A DNA stretch of 64,000 nucleotides. It comes from Hofstenia miamia (lineage: Eukaryota; Xenacoelomorpha; Acoela). The notes beneath the pieces were generated by a model. The model was given only the letters and a program-made list of their open reading frames with translations. It had not been told where the DNA came from and searched no databases. The position numbers and the translations under genes were made by a program. This document shows positions 35,923 to 45,473 of the stretch, piece after piece (position 1 is the stretch's first letter; each line of letters begins with the position of its first letter). The stretch is from assembly GCA_004352715.1 (NCBI GenBank), contig SCFE01000022.1, positions 2,505,196 to 2,569,195 on the forward strand, written 5' to 3'.

Positions 35923-37290
35923 ATGAATCGCTATTCGCGAAAAACTTTTGATAATATAAATAACCTGCAAAATGCACTTTCACGTGAAACTTGGACTTCT
36001 GTATATGTTGCAATTGATCCTAACATTATCAAAAACTTTGATAGTCTTGAATCCTATCTAGATGAATATTGTCCGGAAAAGAAGAGCCATGTTACTAACC
36101 ATTCTCGCAAAAATATAATGAATGACAAGCTTTGGATTTCCGATTTCCGCAAAGATTTAATAAAAAATGACGCTTTTAAATTTTTTTTCTAACGCTGGTA
36201 CTCCTGAAAATTATGTAGTATATAAAAAAGCTAGAAATATTTCTAATATAGAAAATCGTAAAGCTTACTATGAGTATATTAAACATGAATACAAAAAATT
36301 ACCGAACCAAAAGAGTAAATAGTGATTGATTAACGAAATCTCGAATTGTACAAAATCAACATCTTCTCCCATACAAAAAATTGTAGACCCTGAAAGAAAT
36401 CACTACGTCACCAATTTTGAAATTTTCAGTATTTTAAATCAAGCATTTCCAAACCTAGGTAATTATAAAGGTCCTCAAATAAAATTCCAGGAAATATAAC
36501 ACGTTTTGAAGTGATTAAGGCAATCAAGAAACTAAAATCAAACAAGCCTTTAAATTACATCTTTAATGAATGCTTAAGATGAATTATTTTTCTTGAAACA
36601 GGCTCATTATACTCTAATTTATAAACAAGACTACCAAAGTGTCGCAAAAACTATCCAACTATATCTATAAAATATTTGAAAGACTATTACATGAACAAAT
36701 TAAACTTCATTTAAATAATCATAAACTATTGTTCTACGTCACCAATTTTGAAATTTTCAGTATTTTAAATCAAGCATTTCCAAACCTAGGTAATTATAAA
36801 GGTCCTCAAATAAAATTCCAGGAAATATAACACGTTTTGAAGTGATTAAGGCAATCAAGAAACTAAAATCAAACAAGCCTTTAAATTACATCTTTAATGA
36901 ATGCTTAAGATGAAATATTTTTCTTGAAACAGCTCATATTACTCTAATTTATAAACAAGACTACCAAAGTGTCGCAAAAACTATCCAACTATATCTATAA
37001 AATATTTGAAAGACTATTACATGAACAAATTACACTTCATTTAAATAATCATAAACTATTGTCCAAATCACAATTTGGTTTCAGACAAAATTACTCAACA
37101 TCAAACGCACTTATATGAGCGATCAAAAAATGGAGAGCATTATTAGACTAATAAATTTGTTGCGATTGCTTGTCTTGACCTCTCAAAACCATTCGATTCT
37201 ATTAATCATGAGATATTAATAAAAAAATTAAAAATTTTTGGTTATTCTCTTAACAGTCCTCACCATATATCTAATTACTAAGTTATAGAC
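35923..37290 (+). pseudogene. LINE ORF2 relic (linker and RT N-terminal half)
   Basis: Plus-strand coding starts with a segment ending YLDEYCPEKK...WISDFRKDLI and ENRKAYYEYIKHEYKK, the linker between endonuclease and RT in CR1/Jockey-like LINEs. RT blocks follow: IKAIKKLKSNKP, IFERLLHEQIK, SQFGFRQNYST and CLDLSKPFDSINHEILI near 37170-37230. The catalytic DD block is not reached. A ~333-bp internal tandem duplication (36402-36734 / 36735-37067) disrupts it, and there are several stops. Confidence 0.72.
36402..37067 (+). repeat. ~333-bp tandem duplication inside the LINE relic
   Basis: The block beginning CTACGTCACCAATTTTGAAA occurs at 36402 and 36735 with almost no differences, so the duplication is recent. 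Confidence 0.9.
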
Positions 37291-37299
37291 TTCAGTGAG

Positions 37300-38380
37300 T
37301 TATATTAGATGATACTTTTTAAATTGTTTGTCTGGCAAAATTGTGTACCTCAATAAACCATAGTAGGTGCCCTGGTTTTTTTGAATATTTATGAGCAGTA
37401 AGAGATGGCCATGAGCCCGTACCAATGGGACACCCATGACTATTTGCCATGTGGAAATGAAGCGATTCTATTGGACGCAATCTAGCTACGAAATATTTTT
37501 GACAAAACTAAATATGAGCTGGTTTGTGCAGACCAAGTTGTTGTGCAGAGCTTCACCGCATCTAGCAAATTTTCACAGAGGTATCAACATTTATTTTTGT
37601 AGTTGACACAGGAAATCATTGTAAGCCAATGTATCCATAATAGTAATGCATTAATTCGCCCCTCCAAGTTACTTGTGCTTCCATGCTGAATTAGCCATTC
37701 TAAACACGTAAAATGTTTGTAAATAGGTAAACAAAGCTAATTAATATCATATTATTCAGACGCAAACAATCAGAGTGCAGGGTAACTAGAAGGCAAGTCG
37801 CTAAGAATTTTGAAAAACAAACTTCATTTAAGTAAGCAGATGAATGCATAATAGTAATGCATTAATTCACCCATCTAAAATTACTTGTGCGCCCAAAACA
37901 CTGTTTCCTTTCTACACATAAAATTAAGAGATTCAATAAAAGTAATCATTTATTCGTTGTAATGTTTCCTTTTGTAAAGCCAATGTTATGAAAATTGTGC
38001 TTGTGTCAGTTGAATGCGTTTGGATATGATGAGGGAGGTCAAAATTTTTGTTTGATTGACATACTGTAATAATGTATATTTCGCCATCCAACAAATTAAT
38101 AGTTCTTTAATATAGTAAATGTTGTGGTAAGCATTTACAATCAACTTGAAAAACACTCTAGATTTCAACAAGGTGTCATGATTGATAAGACAGCCAACTG
38201 CATGTTATATGTTTATCGACTTTTGCATGTTTTTTCACCTTATTTCATTTATGACTTCGCATAGCTACATACATTACTGGGGTTTTCTGCTTTGTAACTT
38301 TAATAATCCAATTTTGTAGGAAACTCAACTGTTTGATAATTATTTATAGCATAACATCAAGAGAACATATACAATATATA
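37300..38380. other. Non-coding stretch
   Basis: No gene recognised. A ~47-bp word (AATAGTAATGCATTAATTC...) is repeated at ~37638 and ~37849. Confidence 0.5.
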
Positions 38381-38387
38381 TATATCA

Positions 38388-39456
38388 ATGAAACAAAGAA
38401 AACGCAATAAGAAAAAAGAAACATCTTTAAATGAAATTATAGGTATTGGATCTGATGGCGAATATTTTTCAATCAAGAATTCAGAAGATGTTCAGCAATT
38501 CAATTCGCACACAAATCTCACACAGCAGCTTTCATTGCTATCATTAATTACTAACATTTGTAGCATATGTCTGCATGCTTCTGATTCATGTAAACGTTCA
38601 GGACTTGTCAAACATCATACTTTCAATGGTTCCAGATGTAAGGTGCAGGGCTACCATCTCGTTCACTTGGAATAACGACTGTATTTCCCTCACTTTCTAA
38701 TATTGAAATGTTTTCTATTCCTACCAGAAAGATTGTTCCAATCAGCTGCCATAGTCTCTGGGCTAAAGCTGTAAGTCACTCTTTTAGTAAGGTTAAGCAG
38801 GAACCAAGTTTTATTAATCATTGGGTGGAGATTCTTATTTTGTCTGCTTGTGTTCTCCGGTCTCCTCCTCGTGGGGGCTCCAAACACCTGAAATATGAAG
38901 AGTCAATTCTCAAGAGCTGCTTAGAGCATTGGTTGAATTGTGATTATGCTCAACTCTGGTACAAAGCAACTGTAAGTTCTGGCAACATTAAAAATAAATC
39001 ATCTTCTGTCAGTTCCAGCCAAAATTTTAAGAGAGCTAGACAGTTTGGTCATGAAGGTAGTTTTCATAGAGCCATAGCAGCCCTAAGATCTCATGGTCTA
39101 AGCTTCGAATTGCAAAAATTTCATGCACTGAGGGAGAAGCATCCCAACACTTCAAAAAATAACATAGATTATAGTACTAAAGACACAAAGACATTCTGAT
39201 TAAATGTTTGAAAAGCTTTCCACGGGATTCTGCTGCCGGTGTCTCTAAACTTTATGCTTCCCATCTGATTAATGCATTCCAATGACCAACACCTGAATAT
39301 GGGGACAAAGCAATTGCATCAGTACTCAAAGTAATCAACTGTTTAATATCTGGTAATGTTCTTGATGAAATTGCACCATATCTTTGTGGAACTAATCTTT
39401 TTACATTGAAGAAAAAGGACGGTGGAATTCGCCCAATTGATGTGTGCTTTATCAAA
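38388..39456 (+). pseudogene. Non-LTR RT-type protein, N-terminal region, copy 1
   Basis: 38388-38675 encodes a Lys-rich start and a C2H2/C2HC-like finger (CSICL...KRSGLVKHH...C). After a frame change, 38708-39199 encodes a region with CVLRSPPRGGSKH, CLEHWLNCDYAQLW and FHALREKHPN. A later block FTLKKKDGGIRPIDV (~39405-39445) is the first RT motif of a LINE-like family common in invertebrates. The catalytic core is absent; several frameshifts. An inverted second copy lies at 40090-40860. Confidence 0.6.
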
Positions 39457-39459
39457 AAT

Positions 39460-40085
39460 GTAATTTGATAAACATTTTGTAAAATTTTATAGTGGGAAAC
39501 TTTTTGAAAAAAGCAGTGGCATGCTGACACATGTTGATGATGGTGCTTGGTTTGACAGCATATCTCAGCATCAAGGACATTTATCCAATATGGGTAATAG
39601 TGTGTCCAACAAATTGAAGTTCTACAATATTGATTTGTGCCATTAAAACATGATTTCCAGTGTATATGTCGTGTTCATAGTATGCATTGATTGTGTTTGG
39701 ATATATCTTTCCATAAAATCCTAGCATATTTGCATAATTAAACAACATTAGTATGATATTGTCAGTGAAATTATTACAAGATTTATGTTGCCAAATGAAT
39801 TACTGCACAATCCATGTAAAACTTGAGCAATGTTTTTGTTTCACTTGAGAATTTTGCGGTTTTTTCATTAAATATATAATTCCATTGCTAAAAATTTTCC
39901 ATGAACTTCCCTTTTTTGCAATGAATGTTTGGCATACTAATAGGTTTTTATTGTTTTAGTGAATTATTGACGTGTTACTAGATATAATGCTTAGATGCAC
40001 ACCCACATTTCCTAGTAATTATTAAATTTATATCTCTTTACATGGTGGCTTGAATATACCTGATCTAGCATTGTAATTGATTTAA
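39460..40085. other. Non-coding spacer between inverted RT copies
   Basis: No gene recognised; AT-rich. Confidence 0.5.
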
Positions 40086-40089
40086 ACCT

Positions 40090-40860
40090 CTAAGGTTTTA
40101 TGTGTTTAATAATGGAGTATATTCCATTTTCATAAAGTTTAGAGACACCAGCAGGAGAATCCCGTGGAAAGCTTTTCAAACATTTAATCAGAATGTCTTT
40201 GTTTATCACAAATGGCTCTGTGTCTTCAGTACTATAATCTATTTTATTCTTTGAAGTGTTGGGATGCTTCTCCTTCAGTGCATGAAATGTTTGCAATTCG
40301 AAGCTTAGACCATGAGATCTTAGGGCTGCTATGGCTCTATGAAAACTGCTTTGTGACCAAGTTGTCTAGTTCTCTTAAAATTTTGGCTGGAACTGACAAA
40401 AGATGATTTATTTTTAACGATGCCAGAACTTACAGTTGCTTCGTACCACAGTTGAGCATAATCACCATTCAACCAATGCTCTAAGCAGCTCTTGAGAATT
40501 GACTCTTCATATCTCAGGTGTTTGGAGCCCTCATGAAGAGGAGACCAGAGAACACAAGCAGGCAAAATAAAAATCTTCACCCAATGATTAATGAAACTTG
40601 GTTCCTGCTTAAACTTACTAAAAGAGTGACTTACAACTTTAGCCCAGAGATTATGGCAGCTGATTGGAACAATCTCTCTGGTAGGAATAGAAAACATTTC
40701 AATATTAGAAAGTGAGGGAAATACAGGCGTTATTCCAAGTGAACAAGACGGTAGCCCTGCACCTTACATCTGGAACCATTGACAGTATGATATTTGACAA
40801 GTCCTGAACGTTTACATGAATCAGAAGCATGCAGACATATGCTACAAATGTTAGTATTTA
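40090..40860 (-). pseudogene. Non-LTR RT-type protein, N-terminal region, copy 2 (inverted)
   Basis: Reverse complement of ~38560-39250 at roughly 92% identity. It contains CVLWSPLHEGSKH, CLEHWLNGDYAQLW and ...HALKEKHPNTSKN in the minus frames 40329-40697 and 40090-40296. It is slightly truncated before the DGGIRP block. The plus frame 40518-40715 is a shadow. Confidence 0.6.
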
Positions 40861-41163
40861 ATGATAGCAGTAGTAATAAAATTTGGGGTTCTATATATAC
40901 AAGTTTCTAATAATGATCAGTTTTCAATAACTTTTTACACTTTTCTATTGATTTAGATAACAAAAAAGGCGTTTTTTAGAAATTTTAGATTTTACGGCCA
41001 GGGGTCAAAAAATTATTAATTATTCAACTATAATCTCATTTCAACTATGTACCAATATGTTTTTGAGCAATTTTTTGCATTTTTTAGAAAACCTGCCTTT
41101 TCCGGACATCACAAAAATGTTTCCAAAACCACTTGTTGTTCAGAATTTTTACATGAAATTCAG

Positions 41164-41398
41164 TGCTTCTACTAAATTCTGTAAGGATGTAATATAGTTT
41201 TGAAATATAAATTTGAAAAAAGTGGAAGAACTTCTTCCACTAAATTCTGTAAGGATGGGACATAGTTTTGAAATATAAATTAGAAAAAATGAAAGCACTG
41301 CTTCCACTAAATTCTGTAAGGACGGGACATAGTTTTGAAATATAAATTTGAAAAATTGGAAGCATTGCTTCCACTAAATTCTGTAAGGATGGGATATA
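41164..41398 (+). repeat. ~67-bp tandem repeat, 3.5 copies
   Basis: The word ACTAAATTCTGTAAGGA recurs at 41171, 41239, 41306 and 41373 (periods 68, 67, 67). Units differ slightly. No coding potential; not a CRISPR array, since the whole unit is repeated without unique spacers. Confidence 0.9.
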
Positions 41399-41520
41399 AC
41401 AAAAGAAACATATATATTAGAGACACCAATTTATACAGAATCATAGAAAATCTTTACAAAATTTTATAATATTAAGAAATACACTTCCAATTTGCCATGA
41501 AGAATCATTGGGGGAGCATT

Positions 41521-41990
41521 GATCTTAAAAGTTCTTCTTTTACAGTAGCTAATTGGTAAAATTTAATAAGGAACCTAATTGATTTTGTAGAAAGTTGAAT
41601 GTCTTTCAATTTAACAGTCTTGCTACTGCAATTGGGCTCTTGCATAGATTTTTTAATTGAAGGGCACACTTCCTTTCAGAGCAGTGAAATACAAACCTTT
41701 GTGATTTGTTGAAATTTCAGCTCTTTCCAGATGCTTTTAACTTTCAATACACTTGTCTCTTGATGTTGTGTCTATATTAATGTCAGTAAATGACAAATTA
41801 TGATAATTTTTGCCAAATATACTTGATTGGTATTTATTGATGACTTCCAATCTTCTATTGGCAATTGTTTCCTGCTCCATGTCATCAATATTTACAGAAA
41901 ATGCATTCAAATTGTACTTTAAACCATAACTCTTCACTAGCTCCAAGTAGGCAGTCCTTTTTGATTGATTAATGTGAGGGAAGATTTCGT
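41521..41990 (-). pseudogene. Unknown protein, damaged tandem copy
   Basis: Tandem duplicate (period ~482 bp) of the 157-residue ORF at 42035-42508. The middle ~70 codons (41737-41946) stay open and are ~90% similar. The 3' part has frameshifts, for example at 41660 and 41735. Function unknown. Confidence 0.75.
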
Positions 41991-42034
41991 TGGGTTAGTG
42001 TTGATCTTAAAAGTTCTTCTTTTACAGTAGCTAA

Positions 42035-42508
42035 TTAGTAAAATTTAATAAGGAACCTAATTGATTTTGTAGAAAGTTGAATGTCTTTCAATTTTAACAG
42101 TCTTGCTACTGCAATTGGGCTCTTGCATAGATTTTTTAGTTGAAGGAGCACACTTCCTTTCAGAGCAGTGAAATACAAACCTTTATGATTTGTTGAAATT
42201 TCAGCTCTTTCCAGAAGCTTATAACTTTCAATACACTTCTCTCTTGATGTTGTGTCTATATCAATGTCATTAAATGACAAATTACGATAATTTTCGCCAA
42301 ATATACTTGATCGATATTTATTGATGACTTCGAATCTTCTGTCAGCAATTGTTTCCTGCTCTATGTCATCAATATTTACAGAAAACGAATTCAAATTGTA
42401 CTTTAAACCATAACTTCTCACTAGTTCCAAGTAGGCAGTCCTTTTTGATTGTTTAATGTAAGGGAAGATTCTTTCTGTTAACTGATAAAAATCCTGTTGC
42501 TGGTTCAT
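42035..42508 (-). CDS. Unknown 157-residue protein next to Polinton left end
   Basis: Intact small ORF, mainly helical and charged, with no Cys pattern, membrane segment or known motif that I can see. Composition is unlike a random frame, and a diverged tandem copy conserves the protein better than third codon positions would require, so it is probably real. It starts 225 bp outside the Polinton terminal repeat, in the same orientation as the Polinton left-arm genes. A weak TTATAATT lies just before its ATG. It may belong to another mobile element or to an older, partly deleted Polinton. Function not assigned. Confidence 0.6.
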   Translation of the reverse strand: MNQQQDFYQLTERIFPYIKQSKRTAYLELVRSYGLKYNLNSFSVNIDDIEQETIADRRFEVINKYRSSIFGENYRNLSFNDIDIDTTSREKCIESYKLLERAEISTNHKGLYFTALKGSVLLQLKNLCKSPIAVARLLKLKDIQLSTKSIRFLIKFY

Positions 42509-42732
42509 AATTATAAATCAATTGGAAAGTAGTAACGCCCAAATAATATATTTGAAACAACATAGTTTGTAATTTATATATTTCTATTCATTATATATTT
42601 CTAATTATATTTTTTAATATTAATTTTTTAAAGAATAATTTTCTACTAAATTAAAAATTGTACAAATGTTGAAATATATTATAATAAATTAATTTCGTAT
42701 TCCCTTGGTAACTAAGCAATAAATGACGCTAT

Positions 42733-43012
42733 AGTAACAGCTGGAAATATTGTGGAAAATTGCATCTGAATTCTCTTTGCATAATTTTGGTAATTTGAAA
42801 TACCGAATTGTTGTCCATACGGCAACAATGATATTTTAGTAATATCCTTAATGAAACAAAAAACAGTGGAAACAGTGTTCTTCTTTAACTTTTTAATTAA
42901 TCTCCTACAAATTTATTGCAAATATTGGAGACAAATTTACAGCATAAAATCAAATTCAAAGTTTTGGGACGGGCCCGGGTTGGGTTTCGGTAGGGGATCA
43001 ATAAAAATCTTT
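42733..43012 (+). repeat. Polinton left terminal inverted repeat
   Basis: Matches the reverse complement of ~63721-63998 at roughly 75-80%. Best-conserved blocks are AGTAACAG, ATATTGTGGAAA, GGCAACAATG, CAGTGGAAACAGTG and AAATTTATTGCAAATATTGG. The divergence indicates age or different parental copies. The 43015-43566 gene ends right at its inner edge. Confidence 0.9.
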
Positions 43013-43014
43013 AA

Positions 43015-43566
43015 CTACACCCTATTTCTTAAGCAAAACATAAAACCTGTCAGATGTCCTAACAAAGGGCTTTTCTTTAAGAAATTACAAGTACTTTTAA
43101 TAGCATAACAATAGCCCCTACCCAATCCATATTCATTGTAAAATCGACCATAACTGTCGTGGAGAATTGAATGTGTATGACAACATTTAATACTTCCAAA
43201 TAAATATTCAAATAGGTTTGTTAAACATCCTTCTCCTGGTCCAATCAAACCAATTTCCTGGTCAAATTTGTCTAATATTTCACTTATAGAAATGTTCTTG
43301 TCAAAATTAACCATATAAAGACGTTGGTAAGCTAAACAAGCCTTGAGAATCACAGGATTTAAATTAGGATAATTTAATTTTTGTATTTTAATGTTATGTG
43401 ATACATATTTTATAACTTCTTTTGGACTGGTTAATTCACGTTTCCTTGTTTCATTAGAACAACCCATAGATTGCATTCCATAAGTTTTTTCATTTTCTCC
43501 TGTTCTGGTATTATTACCTGTTTTCAGTATAACTGGTTCACTTACAATTTGAACTCTTTTACTCAT
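43015..43566 (-). CDS. PLA2-like protein (putative), Polinton left arm
   Basis: 183 residues. Residues 109-113 are GPGEG and 136-137 are HD, preceded by CC (128-129) and followed by an aromatic residue at 143. The GPG-(~24)-HD spacing is that of the calcium loop and catalytic His-Asp of parvovirus-type phospholipase A2 domains, so a PLA2-like fold is plausible. Sequence similarity is limited to this core. If active it would act on membranes during particle entry. The first ~105 residues show nothing recognised. The start is supported by TATATAG three bases upstream of the ATG (43570-43575). A second, clearer PLA2-like protein is encoded at 50407-50934, so the element may carry two. Confidence 0.5.
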   Translation of the reverse strand: MSKRVQIVSEPVILKTGNNTRTGENEKTYGMQSMGCSNETRKRELTSPKEVIKYVSHNIKIQKLNYPNLNPVILKACLAYQRLYMVNFDKNISISEILDKFDQEIGLIGPGEGCLTNLFEYLFGSIKCCHTHSILHDSYGRFYNEYGLGRGYCYAIKSTCNFLKKSPLLGHLTGFMFCLRNRV

Positions 43567-43569
43567 TTC

Positions 43570-43575
43570 TATATA
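43570..43575 (-). promoter_or_regulatory. TATATA start-proximal motif, 183-residue gene
   Basis: Reads CTTATATAGAA on the minus strand, 3 nt before the ATG, preceded by GAAATTAATTTT. One of nine such motifs in this element. Confidence 0.65.
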
Positions 43576-43596
43576 AGAGATTAGAAAAAATTAATT

Positions 43597-44733
43597 TCAA
43601 TAATTTGTCTTTGGGAGGAAATATGTCAAATTTTGCAAACTAATCCATTTTATAGGTTCTTTGTCACTTGCAAACAGCCAAAATGGGCCATTCTTATGTG
43701 AAATATCACACCGAATTACACCATTAGATGTAGCTAGTCCAAATAATAATTTATTATACTCTAAACTATATGCAAGTTCCTGATTAATTTTAATTATATT
43801 TGCACGATTTTGCAAGTTGTGCATACCCCTTTGGCATATTCCTCTAAAGAATACTTGTGTACCAATTATCTTATATTGACAATGTTGCAAATCAGAATTA
43901 TAAGTGTTTTTAAATTCGGTATCAAATTCCATTCCTTTAATATTATCACTGTTGTCAGTATTTAATTCAATATCATTCCAAAACAAATCAGTGGTGTCAA
44001 AATATATATTATTTAAGGAAACAAATGTTTCTTCTAGTACTAAATTGTGTACAGACAATTCACCAAATTTACTAATTTGGATATAAACATCTTTTGATTT
44101 TTCACAAACTACTGCAAATCTTATTGTTTTTGGAGGCCATGCTTCTTTTGGTAAAGTAAATAAAGTAATGTTGCTAGACAAAATTTCACCAGTTCTAAAA
44201 ACATATTTACCTCTAAAATGTACAAAGGTATTAATTATTGTATAGTATACATCATTTTTTAAATGTAACATATTATAACGATTTTTTGATAAGATGCAAA
44301 TTCCTGAAAGTGAAATCCAGCTATGAGCATCTCTAACATAAATGTAACCATTTTCTATTGAAATTTTATCAAAACCTTTATCACCATAGGCAGGAAAATC
44401 TAAAGCTTGCTCATGGCTTTCCGTTTTAAAAAATTGATTTTTATAAGCAGCTCCAGTAGTTTCCAAAGTTTCTATCAAACCAAATAACCATATTTTTTCA
44501 GAGAATTGCGATATTGCATAAGCCTTTTTAAAACCACGTTCATAATTTTTAGCAAATGTTTTTCCACCTTCAGTTCTTTCAAATAATTGAATATTCTTTT
44601 GGTAATTGTCTTGTAAATTTGAATAGAAATTATGCATAGACTCAACACTACATAATTGAGTATTGGATTGTTTAATAATTTGCAAAATCTTGTTTTCATT
44701 GTTTGCAAGTCTTTTTTCAACATAATCTTCCAT
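43597..44733 (-). CDS. Putative fibre/spike protein of Polinton
   Basis: 378 residues. The N-terminal ~75 residues are polar and helix-prone (possible coiled-coil shaft). The rest is beta-rich and contains two similar stretches. The first is WISL (139-142), then FRGKYVFRTGEI (173-184), then a segment with PKEAWPP. The second is KIIGTQVFFRGI (288-299) followed by WISL (363-366). The 'IG..V..RG' type motif recurs in trimeric fibre and tail-tip domains, so a receptor-binding fibre is the best guess; it is inference. The gene lies downstream of the protease. Start: ATG 44733 is the first in frame, but the frame is open upstream to ~44805, and no TATATA motif precedes it; the nearest is before the 29-residue ORF at 44876-44965. 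A 531-bp copy of its 5' half sits at 29854-30384. Confidence 0.6.
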   Translation of the reverse strand: MEDYVEKRLANNENKILQIIKQSNTQLCSVESMHNFYSNLQDNYQKNIQLFERTEGGKTFAKNYERGFKKAYAISQFSEKIWLFGLIETLETTGAAYKNQFFKTESHEQALDFPAYGDKGFDKISIENGYIYVRDAHSWISLSGICILSKNRYNMLHLKNDVYYTIINTFVHFRGKYVFRTGEILSSNITLFTLPKEAWPPKTIRFAVVCEKSKDVYIQISKFGELSVHNLVLEETFVSLNNIYFDTTDLFWNDIELNTDNSDNIKGMEFDTEFKNTYNSDLQHCQYKIIGTQVFFRGICQRGMHNLQNRANIIKINQELAYSLEYNKLLFGLATSNGVIRCDISHKNGPFWLFASDKEPIKWISLQNLTYFLPKTNY

Positions 44734-44875
44734 TTGTTGTTTGTTAATAGTATCTTTTTCCTGTTCACCATCACAAACATTGAAATATGTGCAATGAGAA
44801 AATTATAAATCTCTATTAAAAAGATTTACCCTGATAAATCTAACTTATTATTTTCAATCTGATTTATTTTGTATT

Positions 44876-44965
44876 TTATGAGTTTAACATCTGTTCTATG
44901 TTATTATTGTAACCCTCTTTATAAGAATGTGTAGCTTCAGGTATTCCACTATTATTAAATCCCAT
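44876..44965 (-). CDS. 29-residue ORF preceded by promoter motif
   Basis: Short reading frame beginning MGFNNSGIPE, whose ATG overlaps the end of the protease gene and is one base from a TATATA motif (44967-44972). It stops 143 bp before the fibre-like ORF starts. The motif suggests it marks the real transcript or translation start of the fibre-like gene, with the peptide either a leader ORF or a first exon/segment. A good GT donor (GGTAAAT near 44823) and CAG acceptor before the fibre ORF exist, but the reading frame does not simply join. Confidence 0.35.
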   Translation of the reverse strand: MGFNNSGIPEATHSYKEGYNNNIEQMLNS

Positions 44966-45473
44966 TTATATAAGAGTTTAGAAAATAGTTTTTAATATAT
45001 TCCTCATTTTTATATCTGTCACATTTTCTTTTGTAAAGATCATTAAGTATTGAAAAATAATCTCTGCCCTTGCATCTTTCATATATAAACCAAATACAAT
45101 AGTATCCACATAATACACTAGAACTTTGTTGATACTGTGAGCTGTTGTACACAGTATTGTCCTTAACATCTTTAAATATTGAAAAAATACTTTGAAATGG
45201 AGGTAGGCCAAAACTATCAAAATACTCAAGATTGACAGAGCCAAACTCTTTAGTATCCTTAAAATAATAAAATGCTATCCAATGTGTGCCAGTATTTGAA
45301 GAATGGTCTAAATTACAAACATAAAATCCAAAACCCAAATTTTTCAAATTATTTCTAGAAAAGATCCCTTTAAAGTTTTTAACATTCTTCATAAATTGTA
45401 AAATATCATAATTTGAAAGGGGATTACTAAAGTTTAAACTGAATAGTTTTTTTTTATCTGCATTCCTTTTCCT
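44955..45473 (-). CDS. Adenain-like cysteine protease (maturation protease)
   Basis: The conserved protein runs in the frame open from 45473; the first ATG (45392) gives 145 residues. Counting from that ATG: THW with catalytic His37, NLEYFDSFG with acidic Glu56/Asp59, Gln89 and SVLCGYYC with nucleophile Cys95. This is the His-Glu/Asp-Gln-Cys layout of adenovirus protease and Ulp1-type enzymes. In Polintons it processes capsid and core precursors. The residues encoded before the ATG (PLSNYDILQF) look like part of the conserved N-terminus, so the true protein probably begins upstream, in the overlap with the preceding core-like gene. That gene ends in an A9 run with a canonical -1 slippery heptamer A AAA AAC (45446-45452), which leads exactly into this frame. 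No TATATA motif precedes it. Confidence 0.85.
   Translation of the reverse strand, partial: RKRNADKKKLFSLNFSNPLSNYDILQFMKNVKNFKGIFSRNNLKNLGFGFYVCNLDHSSNTGTHWIAFYYFKDTKEFGSVNLEYFDSFGLPPFQSIFSIFKDVKDNTVYNSSQYQQSSSVLCGYYCIWFIYERCKGRDYFSILNDLYKRKCDRYKNEEYIKNYFLNSYINGI
44967..44972 (-). promoter_or_regulatory. TATATA start-proximal motif, 29-residue ORF
   Basis: Reads TCTTATATAAATG; one base between motif and ATG. Confidence 0.55.

Noticed and set aside
41164-41398. Possible CRISPR array
   Set aside because: The full ~67-bp unit repeats with no unique spacers, in an animal genome; an ordinary tandem repeat.
44955-45244. 88-codon minus frame 44978-45244 and 101-codon frame 44475-44780
   Set aside because: Out-of-frame shadows of the protease and fibre-like genes.
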